Shown here one piece after another: positions 35,226-46,578 of a stretch of 64,000 bases of DNA. Under the pieces are notes generated by a model. It did no database searches. It saw only the letters and a list, made by a program, of their open reading frames with translations, and was not told the origin of the DNA. The stretch lies in assembly GCA_025201365.1 (NCBI GenBank), contig JAIXMF010000007.1:248001-312000 (forward strand), written 5' to 3'. Origin of the DNA: Syncephalis plumigaleata. Its lineage: Eukaryota; Zoopagomycota; Zoopagomycetes; Zoopagales; Piptocephalidaceae. The translations under genes were made by a program, and so were the position numbers. Every line of letters begins with the position of its first letter. The first letter of the stretch is position 1.

Positions 35226-36197
35226 CTATAGAGTAGGAGATTGAGGAGGCATAGGAGGTAAAAGCGCAAGCGAACCCTGCTTTAGCATCACGGGATTGTC
35301 TTCAGGAAGCTTATGGATAGAGAAGAACGCATCAAAGAACTGGTCCGCATAATACATATGGCCTCCAATCTTCTGAGCTTTGGTAGGAGTTGTTGTACCT
35401 TCCTTGTTGGGAGGATTAAGGTTAAAGCCACGGTCCATACGGTAAAATTCACTATTAATGAAAAGATGCAAGTCTTCGGCATTCACATCATCCACAAAGT
35501 ATTCTAAATGGCAAAAAGTGCAATGAGTAAGCTAGGCGTGATTGTACATAAGCATTAATGCGACTTACTGTTATAGTTCCAGGTCAAATACCATCCCATA
35601 TCGAATGCAAGCTTATGAGCTGTAGAGATACAACAAATGTTAGCCGTGTATTTTTATTACATAGTTAGATGTCATACCTCTAATAATCTTAGATAGGATG
35701 TCAGCTCGTAAACCTTGGGTCTTTGGGATTTTCTCGTGCACGCTGACAGCCGTAATAGAAGACTTGCCTATAGATGTTTCCGTGACGAAGCAAGTGTTCT
35801 TCTGCTCATTTGGATAGCTAGCAAGAGGACATCCAATAGTGGACATTAGAGGTGCCTCGGCCAGAGTTGGCTTGTGTCTGGCGCAGGACAAGTAGAATTG
35901 AGTATTTGTAAACTCGGTGCTCATGGCTTGCTTATAGGCCTTCTGTTCCCTTTCAAGATTGAAGCACTTGACTTTGACGTTCTTTACACCAGCAGGCGTG
36001 GTGTAAGTGCCATATTGTGTATCCCCTGGCTTAGACCTGGTGACAGTTAATACGAGGCCAGGTACAGCGGGAACTTGAACTTCATTGATTGGAGTGGCCT
36101 CAACAGGATCAAAGATGCCAGACGCTAGCATCAATGTGGCGATAACGGCAACGGTGGTAGTCTTGATTCCGAATGTCATTTTGCTATAGTTGTCCAA
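35226..36197 (-). CDS. Secreted kinase-fold-like protein A (probable pseudokinase)
   Basis: Three exons (36197-35678, 35619-35569, 35503-35226) give 282 residues; a start at 36179 (MTFGIK) leaves a clean signal peptide, TTTVAVIATLMLASGIFDPVEA. The mature part resembles a kinase N-lobe: a beta-3-like strand (VKNVKVKCFN), a helix with Glu (LEREQKAYKQAM), a hinge-like CFVTETS, and an alpha-E-like segment (AHKLAFDMGWYLTWNYN) followed by FVDDVNAEDLHLFIN, where an active kinase would carry HRD and DFG. Neither motif is present. The C-terminus is short and Pro-rich. Assignment to the kinase fold is inference; it rests partly on architecture shared with the genes at 44465-45823 and 50800-52083. Confidence 0.5.
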
Positions 36198-36990
36198 CCG
36201 GTTATTCTAGGTAGTATAAAAGCAATGAATGTAGAGAGTGTATTCGTTAAGTGGTAGGTGAGTAAGAGCTAGGTGGAAAAGTAAAGAACAATGGATTGTA
36301 TTGAGCAAATTGTGCTCATTTTTATAGCTTCTTAACGCGTACTCTACTTGTTGTCATCGATTACCCAGTTGAGAAAGCAGCCATAGTCGTGTTCGAGCAT
36401 GGCGTGTATACAAACTAACTTGGCAATACATGGCCAAAATGAGTCAATAGAATGACAACCGAACTACACGTGCATTACTCCAATATTCGCTTTATTTATC
36501 CATGATATATCCATTAAGTAGTGCTGGTGTTAAAAGGACTACTAAAATGGAGTGATCATACAAAAATAGTACATAAAACATGTCATGGTATTTCAATGCT
36601 TATTATAGTGATGCCAACGTGATGTTCTCCGTACAATGCTTTTCTTTCAGAGATGCTATCCTATTACGCATTTTGTATAATGATTATTCAATTAGTTTCA
36701 AAATATGTTGCACGTATTGCATTGTCATCATTCACTACGTATCCTCAATACAAGAGCAGCATGCTTTAATAGCTCAATATTTAGATGGCAATTGGCACTA
36801 ATCCAACGTAATAGACGCGAATACATCTGTTAGCAAGTTGCTAGTTTACTAGAAATGGAAGAAATGGAAAGAAACGAGCACATGTACGAGCACGCGTTAA
36901 ATCGTTCTATTTCCGAGATGTTTGCATGCTATTCTTAACCGAACAATAATAGTAAGCTTTACTTTAATTCGTGTTATTATTCCAATAAGA
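36198..36990. other. Gene-free spacer
   Basis: Promoter side of secreted protein A and 3' side of the saccharopine dehydrogenase-like gene. No supportable coding sequence; the frame at 36580-36801 has no conserved feature. Confidence 0.5.
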
Positions 36991-38772
36991 TTACGTGCTA
37001 AATTCGATGCCATTCTCATGCAATCGATCCAATAGATTCGTCTTCCAGAATGCCGCTCCCGGTGTTAGTACACCGGATGGCACCAGTTTCTTTTCCTTAC
37101 GATCAAGTAGCACGTAGGCCGATTGAACGAGACAAATGGCCGTTGCCGGATAGCCAGGATTCGGTCCACTTACGGTGACCGCGGCTTCTAGCGTGTCCGA
37201 CGAGGTTTCCGCGGATAAACGACGACCATGCCCGATCATTCGTTGCTGGAAACCAGATGTGGCAATCGATTCTAGTGAGGGACCATTGGACGACACGAAG
37301 CCAGCGGTGAATAAGCGAGGATATCGAACGAGAAGACGACGTGTTAACGGGATTTGCGCCAATAACGTGATCCAGACAGCCCATCCCAGTGTAATCATGG
37401 CGAGTGGTAACGCGTAGAATGGCAGTAATAGACGAGGCGTGTAGTGTACAGCGGGTGGTGGTGTCTTACGACGATGCGAGATTGCTTTCTTCTTTTGTTG
37501 TTTCTTCTTTAACAACGAGGTAATGTTGTCCTCTCCTTCTCCTTCTCCTTCTCCTTCTTCTGACTCATCCTCGCTACTACTGGGAAACACGGAAGTAAGT
37601 GTGGCCCATACACCAGTTCCACTCGATGTCGACGACGACGATGCTTCCATGTCGAGTATCAGTTTCTGCTGTGCAATAATTCGACGTGATATCGCCGTGA
37701 TACTTCCATCTGTTAATGGATATGGTGCCGTCCAATGGAAGGGGAATAGTCGAGAGAAAAAGCCACGATTGTTTTCATTACCAATAAATCGTCGTTCAAG
37801 TCGTATCGGTAGCAGTGGTGATGGATTAGGTGTGGCATAGGCTACCGGATACTTTTTATCTGCCGCTTGTTCCAACTCGATAATCTCACGTAGATTACTC
37901 ATTTCATTCACTGTGTATACACATAATAACAATGTAATCATTAGTCTAATGACTCGCTATACTACTAATGATATACTTGCCTAATGATTCGTAGGTTCCC
38001 TTGTTAACAGCGGCACCTATGCCTTTACTATGGAACGTATAGAATGACTCAATCCAAGTGGGCTCGGCATTTTGTTTCTCTAGCATTTGAATTAGCTTAA
38101 GAATGCCCATTTCCGCTGGAATCTACATTAGTTGAACGTTATTATTATTATTAGTAGTGTATACATCATATAAAATGGTCACTACAATCGGTGGAGTACA
38201 CTTACGCTGTCATAACCACAAGCATGTACAATGGAAACGCCATTCGCCATTGCCTGTTCGTTATACGTCTCGAGTGAGCGTAAAATAAACGCTGGCTCAC
38301 CCGTGATATCGAGATAATGCGCTTGTTGCTCGACACACGCCTTAAGTACCGGTATACCGTACAATCGATAGGGACCAACACAAGTGGCCACTACTCGGGC
38401 TCGTTTCGCCATACTGGTCAACGAGGCAGTTGATGCTACATCCGCCACTAAAAGGTGAGGCCATTTATAGTCTGCATCTTGCTTCTCACTTGTAGCAGTA
38501 GTAGTAGATGAGGACGACGACGACGACGCGAACACTTGCTGCTTCAAACACGTCAACACTTGACGTAATTTCTCCTCGGAACGTCCCGCTATCGCCCAGC
38601 GTAGTGGTCGCTTTAGCGTTTTTTCAATTTGTGCCCTAGTACGCCACACTTCCTTGGCAACAAATTCACCGGTGAAGCCAGTGGCGCCAAATATCACTAA
38701 ATCCAAGTCTTTCTTCTCATTCCGACTATTGTCGCGTTCTCCATGTAAACGTGCACTTAAATCTTCAAACAT
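36991..38772 (-). CDS. SCCPDH: Saccharopine dehydrogenase-like oxidoreductase (SCCPDH family)
   Basis: Three exons encode about 555 residues. The N-terminus carries the Rossmann signature LDLVIFGATGFTGEFVAKEV, then RWAIAGRSEEKL and RVVATCVGPYRLYG with HYLDITGEPAF, all hallmarks of the SCCPDH/trans-acting enoyl reductase group. The second exon gives IPAEMGI and the third the C-terminal domain with a hydrophobic segment (LLLPFYALPLAMITLGWAVW) and the closing GVLTPGAAF. Family members localise to lipid droplets or mitochondria; the exact reaction is uncertain and it is not the lysine-pathway enzyme. Two disordered inserts are unusual: a Ser run in exon 1 and an acidic EEGEGEGEGED plus KKKQQKKK stretch in exon 3. 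Confidence 0.88.
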
Positions 38773-38948
38773 AACGAATAAATTGCTAATAAACTTTGAG
38801 GAAACGTAAAAGTGGAAGCAATGATACTCGTAGCAAGTCAGTGCAAAACACCAACATCTTTATTATGGTCAATTACCATTCAGATGGTGGTACAACGGCA
38901 TTCGCTAGATCCGAGATACTAGCACTATTACGAAAATGCAGCAGATCA

Positions 38949-40350
38949 TTTATAATTCATCGTGTTCTTGCTCGCCTTGCTTCTTCTGTTCCTCTTGCTT
39001 GCCTTGCTTCTCCTGTTCCTTTTGTTCTTCCTCTTCCTCTTGCTTGTTGAGCTTAGTAAGCACCTCCTCTACCTCCTCCCAAGCGCGTTTTAAATTAGCT
39101 TCACGCATTTTCTCGAAATCGATTTCCTCATCATCCGCCTTTTCACCACTATCGTCAGCGGTCTCTTTGCTCTCCTTCTTTGCCTTCTTCTTCTTTGCCT
39201 TCTCACTCTTCTTCGCTTTCTTCTCCTTCTTTTCCTTCTTTTCCTTCTTTGATTCCTTGGTGGTTTGTGTTTTTGTATCACTCTTGGCTTCATTTTCCTC
39301 CTCCTTTCCCTCCTATTGATTTAATAATTAATTAAGCATTGCATGCTGTTTTGGTATATGTCTCTTTCTTTCTTCGTCAACGTTACCTTTTCATCCATAA
39401 TCGATTCAATATGTTCGATGGCCTTATCGATTATTTCTTCACTAACTACTCCGCCTCGAACACCATTGATCTCCAGTAGTTCCACATCAAATTTTAATGC
39501 CGCATTGGCTAATAATCATTAAGCATTTCCATTTACTAGACTGTCGAGTTAATTGATAATCATTTCTACTTACCTGGAATAGTTGGTGGACTGCCTAAGC
39601 TGCCATAACCTAATAAACAAACAAACAAATAAATGTCATTGATTACGTGTATACAATTATTATTATTACTATTACTACTAACCATACTCGGCAGGGAAAA
39701 CTAGCTTACGCTTTTCTCCTATGCACATGCTAATGCAAGGTTAGTTAATATCATTATTAGATCAGCATATGTATATGTATTACCCAACAATGCCTTGATC
39801 CCAGCCTAGGTAACAGTTGTACGTTAATTTACTGGTTTAATTATTACATTTTAAATAGTTTACCTTTAATTACTTGGCCCATACCTAATAATCATTAATA
39901 ATATTAGTATTATGTACATCATCCAAGTGTATCAACAAACCTAGAGTAAACTCAAAGGGAACACCGCGTGTAATCGATGAATCAAATACGGTGTCATCAT
40001 CAAATAGTTTGCCCGTATAATGCATCTTAAGCACATCTCTAATCATTGACAAAGAGATCGAACGAGCGAGTAAGTCATTAATTTACAGTGTTATCTTGAT
40101 GTACCATGCGAAAAGCAACAACATACCCTTTCTTGGCCTTTTGTAAGCAATCCTCATCTGAAATCTTCTTCATAATACCTATTGTATATTCATAGGTATT
40201 GTAATATTAGCGAAGAAGATAAACAATAAATATATCATAATTACCAATACGTAGTTCAGTGGGTGCTTCCTTCTTCTTTTTTGCCATTGCTACCGCGGGT
40301 ATCATAGCCCCGGCCACGGCCAAGAGAGTAACTAGCTTAGTAAGTTGCAT
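38949..40350 (-). CDS. FPR2: ER FKBP-type peptidyl-prolyl isomerase with Lys/Glu-rich tail and HDEL
   Basis: FKBPs speed cis-trans isomerisation of prolyl bonds; this one is directed to the ER lumen. A signal peptide ([20 protein letters not shown]) is followed by [14 protein letters not shown] and a full FKBP domain: [55 protein letters not shown] and [16 protein letters not shown]. The expected pocket residues (Tyr, Phe, Asp, Trp, Tyr) are present. After the domain comes a tail of about 140 residues dominated by Lys and Glu ([20 protein letters not shown]) that ends EQEHDEL, a classical HDEL retrieval signal. About nine exons, several near 20 nt, build the protein. Ordinary FKBP2 lacks this tail. 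Confidence 0.9.
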
Positions 40351-40695
40351 AGTAATTCGACGCGTTTACTAATAAATGAGAATAAAGTAAAGTTAACGAG
40401 ATAAGGAAGAAGAAATAGAAGAAGAGGATAGACCAGTGTGTGCGTGTGTGTGTGTGTAGCTTCTTCCTCGGTAGTATTCTTCGCCAATGGAATGGTATTA
40501 AAGATGTTTACGATACAAGAAAGCACGAGTGATGAAAACACATTAACGAATGCCACGTCAACCCTTCATATTGATAGTTACAACCCGAGTGCATTATCCA
40601 ATAAGATCAAACCATTCTAGTCTTTCTTTTTTCATACTGATTCGTTGTTGTTATTCGTGTTTGATTCCCCTTGCTTATAACTTTCTCTTTACAAT

Positions 40696-41483
40696 ATGTC
40701 GAGTAACATTATGTCGCGTGCAGTACAAAAGCTGCAAAGCAAGGAATTCCGCGAGTATCTTTGCAGGTAAGAAGAATATTGGACCATAACGACAACAATA
40801 CAGTGTTAATAACAATGGTGCACTCGTCTGTTAATCGATTACCGTCCCGTACACTTGTCAAATAGCACGGTAGGTCATTTACGCTTATGAACAATCTACG
40901 TAGCTGACTATTGATTATTAGCATTTCTGGGGTCCAGGCAAGTATATTGATATGCGTCTATGAATCAACATTAAACGATAACTAACCTATTACCACCTCT
41001 TGTTTATCTATTTGTTTGTTTATCTATTTATTCAGTGGCTAATTGGGGTTTGCCTTTAGCAGCTATCACTGATATGAAAAAGGATCCCGAGATCATTAGT
41101 GGACCCATGACAGCTGGTAATAGAGACATTGATGATGCACTAATCTATTGGATTATTAAACGGCATCACTAACATGAGTGTCACATTAGCATTGTCGCTT
41201 TACTCGCTGTTATTTATGCGATTTGCCTGGGTAGTCATACCGCGTAATCATCTTTTATTGGCTTGTCATGCCACTAACGAGACATGCCAGTTGATTCAAG
41301 GTTATCGATTTATCAAGTATAACTAGTACGTGGCAATCATTGTGACATGAACCAATTACATCTAATAGCTTATACGATGATGATTATATTTATGAATGTT
41401 ATGTTTATTATTATAGTATGGGTGGTAAAGAAGAGCATATGAAAGCAAACGCTGAATCAACAGAGGTCGTGAAGAATGAATAG
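40696..41483 (+). CDS. MPC1: Mitochondrial pyruvate carrier subunit 1
   Basis: Mpc1 pairs with Mpc2/3 to import pyruvate across the inner mitochondrial membrane. Six inferred exons (40696-40766, 40866-40869, 40922-40937, 41036-41116, 41190-41325, 41417-41483) sum to 375 nt, exactly 124 codons plus stop. The family sequence is unmistakable: [54 protein letters not shown] and [19 protein letters not shown]. The four-base exon CACG (40866-40869) is needed to write the conserved S-T-H step before FWGPV; without it the frame and the residues fail. The intron at 40938 has a GC donor (GCAAGT). Convergent with UBP8, stops 55 bases apart. Confidence 0.92.
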
Positions 41484-41538
41484 GAACAATAGTAGCACTA
41501 ATAAAAATGCACACAGTTGTTTTGTTCTACAAAAATGA

Positions 41539-44108
41539 TTACATGTTCTTCTCGTCATTAATGGCACGCTGTGTGTAATCCAGGCGTGCTTGCGTGTAGA
41601 AGCACATGTAGCTAGATTTAAGAATACGTAGTAATCAGTCATATATTCTTATATATTCTTACATTCTTATATATCATTGATACTTACGCCTTACTGCCCA
41701 ATACTTGCACTCGATCTGCAAGTGTAATCATTGTATCATCGAAATAGAACCACTAATCATTATATTAATTGTTTGCAATTATATATATGTATATTACTAC
41801 TAGTGATTATTATTTACCTGATCACGGCATCGTGCATAGGATGTATAATGGCCATTGTCAAGCTTACCCTGATGGCATACTACAGCGTACAATCGATACT
41901 GACAAGCTGGTGATGATCTAGCAGTAAAATAGATGAATATATACATATCTATATACATACGCATATACACCTGTAAACGTAGTAGAAATTCCACTTACAC
42001 TGGTGGCACCTTACTCGCGTTATTTCCCCGAGCACGAGATGTGAATTGCGTCATATCCAATAGTTCCGGGAATCGAATGTGTGACTCTATTTTACTAGCA
42101 TTTTGACTATGTTCAAATCGCTAATAATAATAAATGTGTATCAACATTGTTAATAGCTATGTCATCACTTTTCCTTCTAAATGACGCGTGTTCAATTCAA
42201 TCACCTTAAACTGAAAGCTTAACACTGGCGGTAAACGACGAATTGACATTTGCTTAGTGGCAGCCTATAGTCATGTTAATTAGTATTCACATCGAATGAC
42301 ATGAATACAAGGCTTAATCTACGCTACCTGCGAGTTATTACCGCATTTGCCGCAGGTGTATTCAGCGGGATCTAGTTTCTCGGCTTGTGTAAATCTACAC
42401 ATTACAATCGTAATATTAGCTATTGTTATGCTGACTATCGCTTATTATTATCATGCATGTATCATTTGCTATTTACCGTTCTAGACAGCCTAGCAATGAA
42501 TTGGCCTGATCGTCACTCGATAGTTTATCCGTTGTGCCATTAGCATTTTGCGAGTTGCCCGCTTTAGACGAACGACCCTGTGCGCGTGGTGTCGTGTTGA
42601 GGTCAAGCGATATATCGAGCATTGGATCAACGACGGTCGTGACATTATCGCATGCCAAACAAGTAACGTCCGATTGTAGTTCACCGGCAAATGTTGTATG
42701 GACGACACATCGACAAGAATCCATGGCACTACCTAGACAGTAGAATTACATAGAAGCACACACACACACATATATATATAGATATAGATATATGCTAGTT
42801 ATTAAGCAAGTTGTCAATGGTAATGGACCTATAGTTGCTCATACCTTCTAGACTACCATGTAATTGATTGAGTGCAGAGATGAAGAATTCATGAGCATCT
42901 TGTTGCGCATAGCCAGCCAACTCTGCTGAAGATCGCCAAATCACTTGTAGGAAATTGCCCGGATTATATGGTTCTTTACGTCCAGAGTAAAACTAACATA
43001 TACATACATATTAATAATCATTCTGATGCTGTGTTTATACATACATACCTCGGAGAATAAACGATCCAACTCGCATGACAAACAGTTCTCTCGTCGACAC
43101 TCGTGACGTGGATGACGATCACTTAGAAAGTAGGTGCGCAACAATGGATTGTGGATAAACGACTGAAGAATAACGCTCATGAAGCAGGTGTTGCCCATGT
43201 TACGTAGCCCGCGTAGACCTACAATAATAATACGATTGTCAATATGGCATGATGCTATATACTAATGCTTGACATCTTTTGTCATTATTACCGCCACAAG
43301 CTTGAATACGCGTACGAGCACGAATCAATCCGGCTTCTTCCTCGCTAGGACGCCAGTCAACGTAGCGTGCCCGTTTCAATCCAGGTTCTATTGAGCATGT
43401 ATCAGCTTAGAAGGAAAGAAGACAAAAGCCCATTTGCTCAATCAAATTTACTTGCCATAAACTTGCATAAGCATATCGTGAATGCGACGTGATTCGACAG
43501 CATAAGCTTTATCTAGTTCATGACTATAAATGAAATCGTTGCAAAGTCGACAGTGAACGAGACAGCGTTCAAAGTCAACCGCTATCATCGCAAAGAAACG
43601 TATTAGTCTCGCTATATAGATGCGCATACGTGCGCGTGATTCGCCAGTGTTAGCATACCGAAAATATGATCACGCTGCGTGAGATGCGATTGGATATGTC
43701 CACCGCGCCAGCATCCAATATAGACGCAGTGGATGCATGCGTAAAGACGACCAAGTGGATTAAGGCATGCTAGACAGAATGCACGCGGCAGTTTCTACAC
43801 AGCAATCAGGTAAACTATCCTGTCAGCACCATGACGCCATCGTTCATAGGGATAATGCCTATTTCCATGGCACTACAGATGGAATAACTGACCTTGCCTC
43901 GTTTACGCTTACCGGCCTCCGGTGCAACAGGGGCGCCCAACTCCAACGCGAATTCAATACGGTGCCGATAGAGTAGAGCATAGCGAACAATCATACGAAA
44001 TGAATCTAGAAGATCCCGTTTTCGAGAACGCATATGCTCGCAACCCTCGCTGGGTGCCGAGGTGGCGTTGGTGGTGGGAACAGTGGACGACGTCGTAGAT
44101 GCGCTCAT
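41539..44108 (-). CDS. UBP8: Ubiquitin C-terminal hydrolase Ubp8/USP22 (SAGA deubiquitinase module)
   Basis: Ubp8/USP22 removes ubiquitin from histone H2B within SAGA. About eleven exons encode an N-terminal zinc finger UBP domain (FCLACLNPLGRLYACIHCVY, IGCWRGGHIQSHL, LVHCRLCNDFIY) and the USP catalytic domain. The Cys box is GLRNMGNTCFMSVILQSFIH, with catalytic Cys in NTC; the middle contains AGYAQQDAHEFF (QQD box) and zinc-binding CLACDN and CGKCGN pairs; the His box is LDNGHYTSYARC followed by WFYFDDTMIT. The Zn-UBP plus short USP arrangement is that of Ubp8/USP22/USP27 rather than of other USPs. The ATG starts MSASTTSSTVPTT; the first 20 residues are Ser/Thr-rich. Confidence 0.92.
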
Positions 44109-44464
44109 AATAGCTCAACGGTGAATTACAGTAGTTAACAGGTAGCAGACGTAGTTGTCGTTGTAGTGGTAACGTAGACTAGACCACACTAGTGGTATAC
44201 AACGTTAATCAAGTCACACAGAGGAATAAAAAGAATCAAAGGAATGAATGAACGAACGAATGAATTGAGAGCAACTTGTTTAAAAATGATAGAAGTAAAA
44301 TATCACAGATTCAAATGAATGTCCACTATCGGAAATCAATTTAATTTACACAAGTCATACCATATATAATAGTAACATATTACTAATATTCATTGATGAA
44401 TGATAACTAGATCGAATGCATAACTCGTTATAGATTTATTCAACGATAACTGACTGATGACAGC

Positions 44465-45823
44465 TTATTTCGAAATGCCTAGCTTAGCACCATAGGTGAC
44501 GATAACATCATATAGCAGAGGACGCGCTCGTATGTTAGGCAGCATCAACTCGTCCATTAGTTGAACGAGATCTTCAAGCTTCCCTTGCGCATCCTTAAAA
44601 GCGGCGCTAAGAGTGGATTGCGCCTTAGCATGAACATCAGCACGATTAGTGAGTCCATTGTTCAAGTTAGTTTCAGCCAAAAGCGAGCCAATCTCTGGTG
44701 ACTGGTAAAGGTATTCAGGCGCCAATGCCTTGGAATTCGTGTACTCTTTCTTTGCATCCCTTCCTGAAAGCATCTTGTAGAGTACGGCACCGACAGCCCA
44801 GGTTAGCTTCTTTCGTCGCTCCTCCGCTGTGTCTGCCATAGCTGGTCGACCTGGTTCGGCAACATTGTAATCACTCTGATCGGGAGGAAGAACGAAAAGG
44901 GTTGGCACTGATCCATTAGGACCTTTGTTTAAGCAAATATCTAGATGATAATGATCAACGGATATTAATACAAATGTATTTAATTAGTTTGTGTTTCTAC
45001 GAGATAACTTACAATTAGGCCCAAAGTTCTTGTAGATAATACTGGCACGAGCCATGAAAGCAACACCTGATATCATAATATATACACGAATATTACGGTA
45101 TACTCGTTAATATGTAATCATCACATAGAAATGTACACCGATAATGACTTACCTTGTATTATTTTACCAATATACAATGGAAGCATGGCTTTCTTTTGGT
45201 CGATGGACATTAAATTCGTCGCATCAATGAGTTTTTGAGCACAACTATTACGCATGATATAACATTCATGCGATTTATCTGGCGTGTCAAACACATTGAT
45301 CAACCCGGTAATAAACTCTTGTCCCTTGTACGGAGCTAGGTCTGCATTAAGATTTTTCGCAAGAAGCTGTTTGCGTGCTTCTTGATGCCTATGGACGCGC
45401 TAAATGACTATACGTTAGATAAGATGGAAAGGAAAAGCCACACAGGCCAGGTCAACTTACCTGGAGTATAACGTAGATGGGAGGCAAAGGAGTTAACGCT
45501 CTGGGGATGCATCGCATTTCACCCTGGATGCCTTTATGCTTCACAATAGCTCGTGGCACCTTAAAAGAATCAGGTGGTAGATGCTTGATAATTTGTAGAT
45601 TAAATTGACCAAGCGTAAATGGATCGTGCAAAGGAAGCGAGCCAAGTAGATCGTTGCCTGGTTGCGTGGCACTTTGTTGAGCGGGAGACAGTTTAGGCGA
45701 GACGGGAGGAGTAAACGGAGGGATAGGCGCGGTGGTAGCGGCAGAGCCATGTTGCACATTGATGGATACACCAGCGAGGCATACCATCAGAGTAAGAAGG
45801 TTGCTGCGTTTATTCAAAATCAT
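44465..45823 (-). CDS. Secreted kinase-fold-like protein B (probable pseudokinase)
   Basis: A signal peptide (NLLTLMVCLAGVSINVQHGS after MILNKR) leads to a Pro-rich linker and a degenerate kinase-like domain spread over about five exons. Visible elements: an alpha-C-like helix (RHQEARKQLLAKNL), a strand-hinge-like part (SHECYIMRNSC), an alpha-E-like helix (AMLPLYIGKIIQGVAFMARA) where HRD should follow but reads ARASIIYKNFGP, and an alpha-F-like segment (KKLTWAVGAVLYKMLSGRDA). A C-terminal helical region with MDELMLPNIRARP resembles the end of the C-lobe. HRD and DFG are not recognisable, so catalysis is unlikely. The overall layout matches the genes at 35226 and 50800; the kinase-fold assignment is inference. 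Confidence 0.55.
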
Positions 45824-46578
45824 AATGATAATCTATTGGGTTAGCGTTAAAGAGAACGATGCGTTTCAAGCTGGTTACTAGCACCAATGGAGAGAGAGAG
45901 AGGGAAAGAGAGAGGGAAAGAGAGAGAGAGAAATAGAAAATGATGATATAAGGATATAATAAGTGGAATGATACTCATGGATACTCGTGTCTATTTAAAT
46001 ATTAAAATGTAACAACGATATACGGGTCATACCAAATAAATCTATTCGAAGCACGATGAGCGGTGTATAAGAAAAGCACTTCCAAATGGAACACATATCC
46101 ATTGACAATGCTTAATTATGGAATAACCAAATGGGTAAGCATATCCAGTTTACTCCTAGGTGCCTAAAAGATGATGGCGGATTATCAACCTGAATCAAAT
46201 GCCACCAGATTGAGGCATTCATTAGTTCGCGATTGGAATGGAGAAAACATGAAGCATAAACACGTTTACTCGTTAAGGATACGCGTGTTGGCCCATTATA
46301 CACATACGAAACTGGATGCTACTTGATTTAGACACTAATTAGTGGATAGCTTAATGGAGACAAGCAAACTTACAAGTTACCTATTGATTAGTAGAGATGA
46401 TCACCATTATCTACGGATATCTGTCAACTATCCTTCAATGGCAATGATTTGCTATGGAATACGAATTATACGCTGTTTATTGCTCGTAAACTCATACAAA
46501 AAAGGCGATGTGTATGATTTGCCATCATGATCACCATCATCATCATTCTCCATTCCCATATCCATTTCTTCGTAAACT
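45824..46578. other. Gene-free spacer with GA repeat
   Basis: A GAGAGAGG(G)AAA microsatellite at 45890-45931 sits upstream of secreted protein B (minus strand). The remainder up to the hydrolase start shows no supportable gene. Confidence 0.55.
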
